This document shows, piece by piece, positions 14,433 through 22,790 of a stretch of 26,404 bases of DNA (its first letter is position 1; the number at the start of each line of letters is the position of its first letter). The notes beneath the pieces were generated by a model. It was given only the letters and a program-made list of their open reading frames with translations, did no database searches and was not told where the DNA came from. The translations under genes were made by a program, and so were the position numbers. This DNA is from JALYUA01 sp038253555 (GTDB lineage: Bacteria > Acidobacteriota > Thermoanaerobaculia > UBA5066 > Gp7-AA6), in NCBI GenBank assembly GCA_038253555.1, contig JBBSGZ010000043.1, positions 1-26,404 of the forward strand, written 5' to 3'.

Positions 14433-16862
14433 ATGTTTGAGAAGTACAACGAGAAGGCGAGGCGGGCCCTCTTCTTCGCGCGCTACGAAGCTTCCAAGCT
14501 GGGTTCCAAGGTGATCGAATCCGAGCACCTCCTCCTCGGGATACTCCGGGAAGGCGAAGACATCATCAAGGAGATCTTTTCCCGCTTCAACGTGAAGCCG
14601 GAAGAGGTCCGCCGCGAAATCGAAGGCGACCGCATCTTCGTCGAGCGGATTTCCTCGACCGCCGAGCTCCCCCTCTCCGAAGAGTCCAAAAAAATCCTCG
14701 CTTACGCCTCGCATGAGGCGGAGTCGATGATGCACCCTTATGTCGGGACCGAGCACCTCTTGATCGGCCTGTTGCGCGTGGACGGCTGCGTGGCCGGCCG
14801 GCTCCTGACGGCCCGGGGGTTCAATCTGTACGGCGTGCGGGAAGAGACCATCTCGCTCATCAAGGAGCGCGAGGTATCCAAGCAGAAGAAGGAGCTCCCG
14901 TTCCTCGCGGAGTACAGCCGCGACTTGACCTCGCTCGCCACCGGCGGCGGGTTTGACCCGCTGATCGGTCGCGAGAAGGAAGTCGAGCGGATCATCCAGA
15001 TCCTTTCCCGCCGTACGAAAAACAACCCGATCCTTCTGGGCGAGCCGGGTGTCGGCAAGACGGCGATCGTCGAAGGGCTCGCGACCCGGATCGTCGAGGG
15101 CGCGGTCCCCATGTTCCTGGCGCAGAAAAAAATCCTGGCGCTCGATCTCTCCCTGATCGTCGCCGGCACCAAATATCGAGGCCAGTTCGAGGAGCGCCTG
15201 AAGGGGATCATCCGGGAGCTCCGCGAGAACCCGGACCTCATCATCTTCATCGACGAGATCCATTCCTTGATCGGCGCCGGATCCGCCGAGGGCTCTCTCG
15301 ACGCGGCCAACATCTTAAAGCCCGCTCTTTCGAGAGGCGAGGTGTCCTGCGTCGGCGCGACCACTCTGAAGGAGTACCGAAAGTACATCGAAAAAGACCG
15401 TTCCCTGCTCCGCCGGTTCCAGGCAATCAACGTGACCGCGCCGTCCGAGGACGAGACGTTCGAGATCCTCGAAGGGGTCAAGGACCGCTACGAGCAGTTC
15501 CACAAAGTCCGGTATTCGCCCGAGGCCATAAAGACGGCCGTGTACCAGTCCAACCGGTACATCACGGACCGTTTCTTTCCCGACAAGGCCATCGACCTGC
15601 TGGATGAGGCGGGCGCAAAGGTCAAGTTGAAGCGCGTCGCCGACACGCAGAACCTCCGCAAGCTCGAGGTCGAGACGCGGCAGATCGTCAAAGAAATGAA
15701 GAAGGCGATTTCCGACAAGGACTTCGAAAAAGCGGTCTTCCTCCGAGAACGCGAGATCGAGTTGAAGGAAGAAATCGAACGCACGAAGGCCCAGACCGCC
15801 GAGAGAAGCGAGGCGACCCAGGAGGTCACGCGCCGTGACATCGAAGAGATCATCTCTTCCTGGACCGGGATCCCGGTCGCTTCCCTCGAGATGGAGGAAG
15901 CTGAGAAGCTCCTTCACATGGAGGACGCGCTCCGGCGGCGGATCGTGGGGCAGGAAGCGGCCATCATCGGCGTGTCGAAGGCGATCCGCCGTTCGCGCCT
16001 GGGCGTCAACAACCCGAACCGGCCGATGGGCTCCTTCATCTTTCTGGGCCCCTCGGGCGTCGGGAAGACCGAGGTCGCCCGCCGGCTGGCGGAGTTTCTC
16101 TTCGAAAATCCCAAGTCACTCGTGCGGTTCGACATGTCCGAGTACATGGAGAAGCACTCCGTGTCGAAGCTCATCGGATCGCCTCCCGGGTACGTCGGGC
16201 ACGAAGAGGGGGGGCAGCTCACGGAGCGCATTCGGCGCAACCCCTACAGCGTCATCCTGTTCGACGAGATCGAAAAGGCGCATCCGGACATCGCCAACCT
16301 GCTCCTCCAGATTCTCGAGGACGGGATCCTCACCGACGCATACGGCAACGTGATCGATTTCAAGAACACCCTCATCATCATGACGTCAAACATCGGAACG
16401 AAGTACCTGGTGAACCGGACGAGACTCGGATTCGGGGGGTCGAAGGAGATTCAGAACAGCCGGGAGATCGAGGATCTCGTGTTGAAGGAATTGAAACGCG
16501 ACTTCTCGCCCGAGTTCATCAACCGGATCGACGAAACGATCGTCTTTCATCCGCTGGGCCAGCCGGAGCTCACGAAGATCTGCCGGCTTCTGATCGACGA
16601 CGTGAACACAACGATCGCGAGCAAGGGCGCCTCGATCGACTTGGACGACGCCGCAATCCAGTGGCTTCTGGAGCAGAGCGGCGAGGACCCCAACATGGGC
16701 GCGCGCCCGCTGCGGCGTTCGATCCAGAAGTACGTGGAAGATCCGGTTTCCGAGCTTCTGATCCAGTCGCGGGAAGAGAAACTCGATGCGATCGAAGTGC
16801 GGGTCGGTCCCGCCGGCCTCACCGTGATTGCCCGGGAGCCCGAGCCCATCGTCCAGGACTGA
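14433..16862 (+). CDS. clpC: ClpC-type AAA+ unfoldase
   Basis: This 809-residue Hsp100 ATPase feeds unfolded or tagged proteins to ClpP. It has two Clp_N repeats (about 1-145). The first AAA domain carries Walker A GEPGVGKT (203-210) and IIFIDEIHSL. A UVR-type coiled middle segment (about 415-460, IVKEMKKAISDKDFEKA) distinguishes ClpC from ClpA and ClpB. The second AAA domain has Walker A GPSGVGKT (539-546), VILFDEIEKAHPD and a C-terminal sensor region (NMGARPLRRSIQKYVEDP). An LGF tripeptide (RTRLGFGG) lies at the position of the ClpP-docking loop. AAGGGG precedes the ATG. No clpP or mcsAB is nearby. Confidence 0.95.
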   Translation: MFEKYNEKARRALFFARYEASKLGSKVIESEHLLLGILREGEDIIKEIFSRFNVKPEEVRREIEGDRIFVERISSTAELPLSEESKKILAYASHEAESMMHPYVGTEHLLIGLLRVDGCVAGRLLTARGFNLYGVREETISLIKEREVSKQKKELPFLAEYSRDLTSLATGGGFDPLIGREKEVERIIQILSRRTKNNPILLGEPGVGKTAIVEGLATRIVEGAVPMFLAQKKILALDLSLIVAGTKYRGQFEERLKGIIRELRENPDLIIFIDEIHSLIGAGSAEGSLDAANILKPALSRGEVSCVGATTLKEYRKYIEKDRSLLRRFQAINVTAPSEDETFEILEGVKDRYEQFHKVRYSPEAIKTAVYQSNRYITDRFFPDKAIDLLDEAGAKVKLKRVADTQNLRKLEVETRQIVKEMKKAISDKDFEKAVFLREREIELKEEIERTKAQTAERSEATQEVTRRDIEEIISSWTGIPVASLEMEEAEKLLHMEDALRRRIVGQEAAIIGVSKAIRRSRLGVNNPNRPMGSFIFLGPSGVGKTEVARRLAEFLFENPKSLVRFDMSEYMEKHSVSKLIGSPPGYVGHEEGGQLTERIRRNPYSVILFDEIEKAHPDIANLLLQILEDGILTDAYGNVIDFKNTLIIMTSNIGTKYLVNRTRLGFGGSKEIQNSREIEDLVLKELKRDFSPEFINRIDETIVFHPLGQPELTKICRLLIDDVNTTIASKGASIDLDDAAIQWLLEQSGEDPNMGARPLRRSIQKYVEDPVSELLIQSREEKLDAIEVRVGPAGLTVIAREPEPIVQD

Positions 16863-17005
16863 TTTGCCTTTCGAGGCGCTGGTGCCGGTGACGGCGCCGC
16901 GGCGATCCGGGGTTTCTCGAAAAGGCGGAAGAAGATAAGCTCCGGGCTCGTTTGAACAAAGAACCCGATGTGTGTATGGAAGCTTCTTCCGGAGGCCCGC
17001 TGCCG

Positions 17006-19630
17006 ATGGCGCGGCCCGGCGACGGACGGGCCGGCACCGGCACTCACCGCTCCCGGAGAGTCCACCGTTTGACACGCTGGATCGTCGCGGGCGTGCTTGC
17101 GGCCGGGCTGGCCGGCGTGCTCGCGGACGCGCAGACGGCCGCACCGACGCCGCCTCCGGTCCGTCCGCCGACCGTGGTCCTCCCGGCCGCTTCCGGCGCC
17201 CCCGGCGTTCCGACCCCGGCCGCGGCCGTCGCTCCCGATCCGCGGGCCGCCCCGGCCGCCCCGGTCGCCGCCCGGGATCGCATCGTCGGCATTCGGGTGG
17301 TCGGGTTCCAGACCGTCGCCCCGGACACGATCGCGCACTATCTGGGCGTCAAAGTCGGGGATCCGTACGACGCCGAGAAGATCCGATCCAATTTCCAGGC
17401 TCTCTGGGACGTCGGCCTTCTCGAGAACGTCGCGATCGAGGCGGAGCGAGGTTCCGAAGGCGTCACTCTGGTCGTGACGATCGAAGAGCGCCCGACGATC
17501 AAGGAAGTCGAGTTCGTCGGCAACAAGAAGATTTCGACCACCCAGATCAAAGACAAGTTGAAAGAGGGCAAAGCCGAGGTCAAGGCCGGCGTGCCCCTCT
17601 CCGTTCGCAGCATCGCCAAGTCGCGATCGATGATCGCGGACATCTACGCCGAGAACGGGTATCGGAGCGCGACTGTCGAGTACCGCATCGACGACGTGTC
17701 GAAGACGGATAAGAAAGTGGTGTTCGTGATCGATGAGGGCGACAAGGTCAAGATCGCCTCCATCGTCTTCGAGGGAAACCACGTCTTTTCGCAGTTGCGG
17801 CTGCGCGCGGCGATGAAGAAGACGAAGGTCAACACCTGGTTCCGGCTGCTGTCGGAGACGAGCACGACGTACAGCCAGGCGAACTACGAAGCCGACGTCG
17901 AGAGCCTCAAGGGCGCGTACCACTCCAAGGGATACAAAGACGTCGTCATCAAGGATCCGGTTCTCGACGTTTTCGTGAAGAACCCGCAGGCTCCGGTCAA
18001 AAAGCAGAAGAAGAGGGTCCGGATCAGGATCCCCATCGTCGAGGGCGACCAGTTCTTCACGAACCAGATTCAGATCGTCAAGGTCAACCAGGCCGGTCAA
18101 CCTGCCGAGGGAGACGAGGCGTACGTCGTGCCCAGGGAACGGATCCTGCGTCAGTTCGCGGATCTGCCGCCTGGATCGGTGCTGAACCGCGACTACCTGA
18201 TCGAGGCGCTGTCGCGCATCGAATCCGAGTACAAGGTCCGCGGCTACATCTACTGGTTCGCCGACCCCGCTTACCGCGAGGTCGGAAATCACAGGGTGGA
18301 CGTGGACGTACGGCTCTACGAGGGCGACAAGTTCTACCTGGGACGCCTGGAAGTGCAGGGCAATACGACCACGAGGGACAAGGTCATCCGGCGGGAGTTT
18401 GCGCTCGACGAGGGCGACATCATGAACATGGAGGCCGTCAAGAAAAGCCTCCAGAAACTCCAGTCCCTCGGATACTTCAAAGTGGGCGAGGAGCCGGACT
18501 TCAAGGTCCGGTCGGACGACAAGAAAGTGGATTTGACGCTGAAGGGGACCGAGACCTCGCGCAACGAAGTGCAGTTCGGGGCGGGATACTCGGCGCTCGA
18601 CGGGTTCTTCGGCCAGTTTTCGTTTCAGACCCGGAACTTCCTCGGACGCGGCGAGGTCCTGGGAGCCTCGGCGCAGCTCGGCAAGATTTCCAACTATTAC
18701 GACGTGTCGTACACCGTTCCCTGGTTTCTCGACAAGAATCAGACTGTCGGAACGTCTCTCTTCAAACGCAACGTCACGTATCTGAACATCGACGAGCGTC
18801 GCACCGGCGGCACGGCTTTTTACGGCAAGGGGCTCGGTCTCTTCGACAGCTGGTCTGTCCTCTACCAGTACGAGGACGTCAAGTCGAACTTCCCGGTGCG
18901 AGGCGCGGCGGTGCCGCCGGGGCAGCCGGTCCCTCCCGACAAGTTCACGCAGGTGGTCGGGAAGACTTCTTCGTTCACCCCGGGTTACAGGTTCGATAAC
19001 AGGAACGACCCGTTCGATCCGAATGCCGGGCACCGCTTCTACCTGACGACGCAAGTCGCCGGAAGTTACCTCGGGGGCAGCGTCGATTTCTTGAAGCCCC
19101 TGATCGGCGGGTCGATCTACATCCCGGTCCGAGTCCCGCGGCACTCCTACCTCGCCTTGAACGGGGAAGCCGGGTACGTGCGCCCCTACGGGGGACAGGG
19201 GGTTCCGATTTACGAGCGGTTTCAGCTGGGCGGTGAACAGAGCCTCCGGGGATTCCGGGCCGGCTCCGTGCTCCCGCTGGCCCGGAACCAGCAGATTTTC
19301 ACGGACGAGAACGGACGGATTCTGGGTGGAAACAAGTACTTCGTCGTAAACGCCGAGTATGTGTTTGCGAGCATCGGCCCGGCGAAACTCCTGGCGTTTG
19401 CCGACGTCGGAAACTCGTTTCATGAAAGCCAGAACATCAGCCTGTCGGGCTTGCGGGAGTCGGTCGGGGCCGAGCTTCGGATCTTCCTGCCGATTTTTCA
19501 GGCGCCGCTGCGGTTCATCTATTCGTTCAACCTGAGCCCGAAGGTCCCGATCGACCAGTTCGGCTTCCCGATCGAAAGCCTTCGCGACAAGAGACGGGGG
19601 TTCGATTTCTCGATCGGCAGGACGTTTTAG
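17006..19630 (+). CDS. bamA: BamA outer-membrane protein assembly factor
   Basis: BamA inserts beta-barrel proteins into the outer membrane. After the signal sequence (TRWIVAGVLAAGLAGVLADA, cleavage before Gln) and a Pro/Ala-rich linker there are about five POTRA domains, followed by a C-terminal Omp85 barrel. The barrel contains ERFQLGGEQSLRGFRAGSV, the conserved (V/I)RGF-type loop-6 motif, and ends in FDFSIGRTF with the terminal aromatic beta-signal. The start is uncertain. ATG 17006 has GGAGG ten bases upstream. TTG 16952 and ATG 16976 are further upstream. TTG 17069 has GGAGAG eight bases upstream and would begin exactly at the signal peptide. Its place before ompH and lpxD is the classic bamA-skp-lpxD order. 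Confidence 0.95.
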   Translation: MARPGDGRAGTGTHRSRRVHRLTRWIVAGVLAAGLAGVLADAQTAAPTPPPVRPPTVVLPAASGAPGVPTPAAAVAPDPRAAPAAPVAARDRIVGIRVVGFQTVAPDTIAHYLGVKVGDPYDAEKIRSNFQALWDVGLLENVAIEAERGSEGVTLVVTIEERPTIKEVEFVGNKKISTTQIKDKLKEGKAEVKAGVPLSVRSIAKSRSMIADIYAENGYRSATVEYRIDDVSKTDKKVVFVIDEGDKVKIASIVFEGNHVFSQLRLRAAMKKTKVNTWFRLLSETSTTYSQANYEADVESLKGAYHSKGYKDVVIKDPVLDVFVKNPQAPVKKQKKRVRIRIPIVEGDQFFTNQIQIVKVNQAGQPAEGDEAYVVPRERILRQFADLPPGSVLNRDYLIEALSRIESEYKVRGYIYWFADPAYREVGNHRVDVDVRLYEGDKFYLGRLEVQGNTTTRDKVIRREFALDEGDIMNMEAVKKSLQKLQSLGYFKVGEEPDFKVRSDDKKVDLTLKGTETSRNEVQFGAGYSALDGFFGQFSFQTRNFLGRGEVLGASAQLGKISNYYDVSYTVPWFLDKNQTVGTSLFKRNVTYLNIDERRTGGTAFYGKGLGLFDSWSVLYQYEDVKSNFPVRGAAVPPGQPVPPDKFTQVVGKTSSFTPGYRFDNRNDPFDPNAGHRFYLTTQVAGSYLGGSVDFLKPLIGGSIYIPVRVPRHSYLALNGEAGYVRPYGGQGVPIYERFQLGGEQSLRGFRAGSVLPLARNQQIFTDENGRILGGNKYFVVNAEYVFASIGPAKLLAFADVGNSFHESQNISLSGLRESVGAELRIFLPIFQAPLRFIYSFNLSPKVPIDQFGFPIESLRDKRRGFDFSIGRTF

Positions 19631-19631
19631 G

Positions 19632-19650
19632 CGGTCCCTCGACGGGACCG
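19632..19650 (+). terminator. Hairpin just after bamA
   Basis: CGGTCCC (19632-19638) and GGGACCG (19644-19650) form a perfect 7-bp stem with a TCGAC loop, two bases after the bamA stop codon. There is no T-tract. Since ompH has its own promoter, this could partly end or stabilise the bamA transcript. Confidence 0.45.
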
Positions 19651-19743
19651 TGAGGGAGTCAGCGGCCTCGGGGTCGGGATCCCATGGCGTATCCAGGAAA
19701 CTCCGGTCGAATCGACGCTCGGAATGGGGCCGCTTTCCGGCTG

Positions 19744-19771
19744 TTGTAGCCCCCGGAGAGTCTGCTACTAT
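19744..19771 (+). promoter_or_regulatory. Promoter of ompH (TTGTAG, 16 bp, extended -10 TGC-TACTAT)
   Basis: TACTAT at 19766-19771 is preceded by TG at 19763-19764 (extended -10). TTGTAG at 19744-19749 is a weak -35 with a 16-bp spacer. The leader of about 36 bases ends with TAAGGAG six bases before ATG 19814. The promoter would let ompH and the lipid A genes be expressed apart from bamA. Confidence 0.5.
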
Positions 19772-19813
19772 TTCGCGTTCTCGCCGCACACGACTACGTT
19801 TAAGGAGCTTGGA

Positions 19814-20458
19814 ATGAAACGCATTGCCCTATCCATCCTGACCGCCGGCATCACGGCGATCGCCGCCGCTCAGACGGGCGCGGCGGCGCCGGCCGCGGGC
19901 GCCGTGCCCGGGGGCGGGTTTTCCGGCCCGGTCGCCATCATCAACTCTCAGCGGCTGGCACTGGAGTCTGCCCCGGGAAAGGAAGCATACGGACGCCTGA
20001 AAAAGCTGTCCGATTCGAAGAAGGACGAGCTCGACCGGGTCGAGAAAGAGGCCAGGGACCTCGTCCAGAAGTTGAACGACCAGGGCCAGTCCATGCCGCC
20101 CGACAAGCGCGAGGCGCTCGAGAAACAGGCGGACGACCGCCAGAAGGGGTGGAAGCGGATGCAGGAGGACGCGCAGAAGGACCTCCAGGAGGCCGAGCGC
20201 AAGGAGATGGGCTCTCTGGAGGGCCGCATCGGTCCGATCGTGAAGGACTTCTTCAAGGAGAAGCGCTACGCGGTCGTCCTCGATTCCCGCGCCGGGATCA
20301 TCTACGCCGACGAGGCGACGGACGTGACGGACGAGGTTTTGAAGCGCATCAACACGACGGTGGCGCTGCCGAAGCCGGCCGGAGCGACGGGCGCCGCGGC
20401 TCAGAAGCCGGCAGCCGGGAGCGCCGCCGCGCGGCCGACGCCCGCGCCGAAAAAGTAG
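19814..20458 (+). CDS. OmpH/Skp-family periplasmic chaperone
   Basis: This 214-residue protein has a signal peptide (MKRIALSILTAGITAIAAAQ) and an N-terminal strand VAIINSQRLALESAPGKEAYGRL, the hallmark of OmpH/Skp. A long charged coiled-coil of about 90 residues follows, then a closing strand (YAVVLDSRAGIIYADEATDVTDEVLKRIN). The Ala/Pro-rich tail (about 30 residues) is longer than in E. coli Skp. The family holds unfolded outer-membrane proteins in the periplasm for BamA. The start is firm: TAAGGAG sits six bases before the ATG. Position between bamA and lpxD matches skp in proteobacteria. Confidence 0.92.
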   Translation: MKRIALSILTAGITAIAAAQTGAAAPAAGAVPGGGFSGPVAIINSQRLALESAPGKEAYGRLKKLSDSKKDELDRVEKEARDLVQKLNDQGQSMPPDKREALEKQADDRQKGWKRMQEDAQKDLQEAERKEMGSLEGRIGPIVKDFFKEKRYAVVLDSRAGIIYADEATDVTDEVLKRINTTVALPKPAGATGAAAQKPAAGSAAARPTPAPKK

Positions 20459-20477
20459 CCGGAATACACTTCCCCTG

Positions 20478-21575
20478 GTGAAACGCGCATCCGGGGGGAA
20501 ATCGGGTGGAAAGGGCCGCGGGGCGACGAGCTCCCGCGGCCTTTCTTTTACCCTCGCAGAGGTGGCGGAATCCGTCGGCGGGCGCGTTCTCGGCGATCCC
20601 CATCTGCGATTGACCGGCATCGCGCCTCTCGATCGGGCGGAGGCGGGTGACCTCTCCTGGCTCGCCGATCCCGGCCGCACTCGCGACGCGGCTGCCACCC
20701 GCGCGGGCGCCCTCTTAGTCGCCGAGGAAGTGCACGCCGGAGGCCGGCCCGCGGTCCTCGTCGCGAATCCGACGGCCGCCTTCGCCCTCTGGCTGGGCCG
20801 GCTGCGGCCCGGGAAGCGGCCGGCCGCGGGTGTTTCCCGCCGCGCCCACGTCGATGCCGCCGCAAGGATCGGAAAGGGCGCCGCGGTGGGCGCGGGCGCG
20901 ATTGTCCAGAAAAGCGCACGCGTGGGCGCCCGGGCCGTACTGTTCCCCGGAAGTTTCGTCGGAGAACGCGCCGAGATCGGCGACGACACATGGCTCTATC
21001 CGAGTGCCGCGGTTCTGGCGGATTGCCGCGTCGGGGCCCGGTGCGTGATCCACGCCGGCGCCGTCATCGGCTCCGACGGCTTCGGGTACGTCTGGGATGG
21101 AGAGCGGCACCGGAAAATCCCCCAGGTGGGAATCGTCCGCGTGGAAGACGACGTCGAGATCGGAGCGAACTCCGCGATCGACCGCGCGACTCTCGGGGAG
21201 ACGGTGATCGGGCGCGGCACCAAGATCGACAACCTGGTGCAGGTCGGGCACAACGTCCAGATCGGCGAGCACTCGATCCTGTGCGGCCAGGCCGGGATCG
21301 CCGGCTCCGCGAAGCTCGGCGCGCACGTCACGCTCGCGGGACAGGCGGGGATCGGCGACCACGCGACGATGGGAGACGGCTCGATCGCGACGGGTCAGGC
21401 GGGCATCGTGTCGCGCGCCGTCGTTCCGGCGGGCGCCGTTCTCTCGGGCTATCCTGCCGCTCCGCACCGCGATTTCCTGAAGCGTGCGGCGCTGACGGCG
21501 AGGCTGCCGGAGCTCGTCGCGCGGCTGGAGAAGCTCGAAAAGTCGGCCGGCTTCGGCCGCGGAAAGCGAGAATAA
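20478..21575 (+). CDS. lpxD: UDP-3-O-acylglucosamine N-acyltransferase
   Basis: LpxD adds the second acyl chain to UDP-3-O-acylglucosamine from acyl-ACP in lipid A synthesis. The 365-residue protein has the N-terminal uridine-binding domain (SFTLAEVAESVGGRVLGDP, about 23-120), then the left-handed beta-helix of hexapeptide repeats. The catalytic His258 lies in VQVGHNVQIG, preceded by the typical GFGYVWDGERHRKIPQVGIV. A C-terminal helix completes it. GTG 20478 is the only in-frame start before the conserved domain. It adds about 22 basic and Gly/Ser-rich residues not usual in the family, no Shine-Dalgarno sequence is evident, and a terminator-like hairpin lies inside this segment (20511-20549). 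Confidence 0.93.
   Translation: MKRASGGKSGGKGRGATSSRGLSFTLAEVAESVGGRVLGDPHLRLTGIAPLDRAEAGDLSWLADPGRTRDAAATRAGALLVAEEVHAGGRPAVLVANPTAAFALWLGRLRPGKRPAAGVSRRAHVDAAARIGKGAAVGAGAIVQKSARVGARAVLFPGSFVGERAEIGDDTWLYPSAAVLADCRVGARCVIHAGAVIGSDGFGYVWDGERHRKIPQVGIVRVEDDVEIGANSAIDRATLGETVIGRGTKIDNLVQVGHNVQIGEHSILCGQAGIAGSAKLGAHVTLAGQAGIGDHATMGDGSIATGQAGIVSRAVVPAGAVLSGYPAAPHRDFLKRAALTARLPELVARLEKLEKSAGFGRGKRE
20511..20549 (+). terminator. Strong intrinsic-terminator-like hairpin inside the 5' end of lpxD
   Basis: GGCCGCGGG (20514-20522) pairs perfectly with CCCGCGGCC (20533-20541), extendable by three A/G to T pairs to 12 bp, with a 10-base loop. TTTCTTTT follows at 20542-20549. This is the best rho-independent terminator shape in the window, yet it lies in lpxD codons 12-24, downstream of the only visible start codon. 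It may act as an attenuator or end part of the ompH transcripts. Confidence 0.6.
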
Positions 21576-21576
21576 C

Positions 21577-22014
21577 GTGGAGCTCGGCATCCTCGAGATC
21601 CTGAAAATCCTCCCGCACCGTTACCCCTTCCTCCTCGTCGACCGGATCCTGGAGCTCGAGGCGGGCAAGCGCGTGGTCGGCATCAAGAACGTGACCTTCA
21701 ACGAAGAGTTTTTTCAGGGCCACTTTCCGGGCAACCCGGTCATGCCCGGAGTCCTGATCGTCGAGGCGATGGCGCAAGTGGCAGGGGTCGGCCTCCTCGC
21801 CGTCCTGCCCGAGGAGGAGCGCAAGCTGCTGTATCTGACGGGCGTCGACCGCTGCAAGTTCCGCCGCCCCGTCACCCCGGGAGATCAGCTCCGCATCGAG
21901 GTCGAGCTCCTCGCGGTGAAATCGCGGCTCTGCAAGTGCCGCGCGCGAGCCACCGTCGAGGGGGCGCTCTGCGCCGAGGCCGAGCTCACCTCCGCCCTGG
22001 TCGCCCGATCGTGA
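21577..22014 (+). CDS. fabZ: 3-hydroxyacyl-[acyl-carrier-protein] dehydratase
   Basis: This 145-residue hotdog-fold enzyme dehydrates 3-hydroxyacyl-ACP in fatty acid elongation. It therefore competes with LpxA/LpxD for the same acyl-ACP, which explains its usual place among lpx genes. LPHRYPFLLVDRI, then FFQGHFPGNPVMPGVLIVEA carry the catalytic pair His49 and Glu63, the same numbers as in well-studied FabZ enzymes. GTG 21577 starts one base after the lpxD stop, and the GTG of lpxA overlaps its own stop. Confidence 0.97.
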   Translation: MELGILEILKILPHRYPFLLVDRILELEAGKRVVGIKNVTFNEEFFQGHFPGNPVMPGVLIVEAMAQVAGVGLLAVLPEEERKLLYLTGVDRCKFRRPVTPGDQLRIEVELLAVKSRLCKCRARATVEGALCAEAELTSALVARS

Positions 22015-22790
22015 GCGCCGAGGTCCACTCGACGGCCATCGTTTCGCCGGAGGCGGTCCTCGGCGAGGGGGTCGAGATCGGCCCTTACGCCGTCATCGGT
22101 GATGACGTGCGTCTCGGAGATCGCACTCACGTCGGCGCTCACGCGAACATCTCCGGGCCGGCGGAGTTCGGCGAAGACAACAGGATCTTCCCGCACGCCG
22201 TCCTCGGGCTCGAGCCCCAGGACCTGAAGTACCACGGCGAGCCCACGCGGCTCTCCGTCGGTTCACGAAACGTCTTCCGGGAGTTCATGACGGCGCATCG
22301 CGGCACCGTGACGGGGCGAGGCGAGACCGTGATCGGGGACGACGGCTACTTCATGTCCTACAGCCACATTGCCCACGACTGCCGCATCGGTTCGAAGGTC
22401 GTGTTCGCCAACTGCGCCGCCCTCGCGGGGCACGTCGACGTGGGGGATCATGCGACGCTGGGGGCCTTCGCCGCGGCGCATCAGTTCATCCGGATCGGGA
22501 ATTACGCGTTTGTCGGCGCCTACGCGCAACTGAGGCAGGACGTGCTCCCGTTCTGCAAGACGGATGGGATCGACGCGACGACCTATGGCATCAACGCCAT
22601 CGGGCTGAAGAGGAATGGCTTTTCCGACGAAAGGGTCGAAGCACTCCAGAAGGCGTATCGCCTCCTGATCAAATCGAAGCTCAACACCACGCAGGCCCTG
22701 GAGAAGATCGCGGCGGAGCTCTCGGGAGAGCCCGATGTCGACGACCTGGTCCTTTTCATCCGGGCGAGCAAGAGGGGATTCCACAAATGA
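22011..22790 (+). CDS. lpxA: Acyl-[ACP]-UDP-N-acetylglucosamine O-acyltransferase
   Basis: LpxA makes the first committed lipid A intermediate by moving a 3-hydroxyacyl chain to the 3-position of UDP-GlcNAc or an amino analogue. The 259-residue protein is a hexapeptide-repeat beta-helix with SHIAHDC (catalytic His122, equivalent to E. coli His125), AAHQF (His157) and a C-terminal helical domain (INAIGLKRNGFSDE). The acyl-ruler position equivalent to E. coli Gly173 is Ala170. GTG 22011 overlaps the fabZ stop (GTGA) and its own stop overlaps the next ATG (ATGA, 22787-22790). Confidence 0.96.
   Translation: MSAEVHSTAIVSPEAVLGEGVEIGPYAVIGDDVRLGDRTHVGAHANISGPAEFGEDNRIFPHAVLGLEPQDLKYHGEPTRLSVGSRNVFREFMTAHRGTVTGRGETVIGDDGYFMSYSHIAHDCRIGSKVVFANCAALAGHVDVGDHATLGAFAAAHQFIRIGNYAFVGAYAQLRQDVLPFCKTDGIDATTYGINAIGLKRNGFSDERVEALQKAYRLLIKSKLNTTQALEKIAAELSGEPDVDDLVLFIRASKRGFHK

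Noticed and set aside
16880..16897. Possible terminator after clpC (GGTGCC with GGCGCC)
   Set aside because: The stem includes a G-T pair and there is no T-tract. It is too weak to annotate.
16547..19789. Very long open frame (1080 codons) on the minus strand opposite bamA and the clpC end
   Set aside because: It is an antisense shadow in high-GC DNA. The product is compositionally biased (Arg/Asp/Val-rich) without any domain, while the plus-strand frames encode clear ClpC and BamA.
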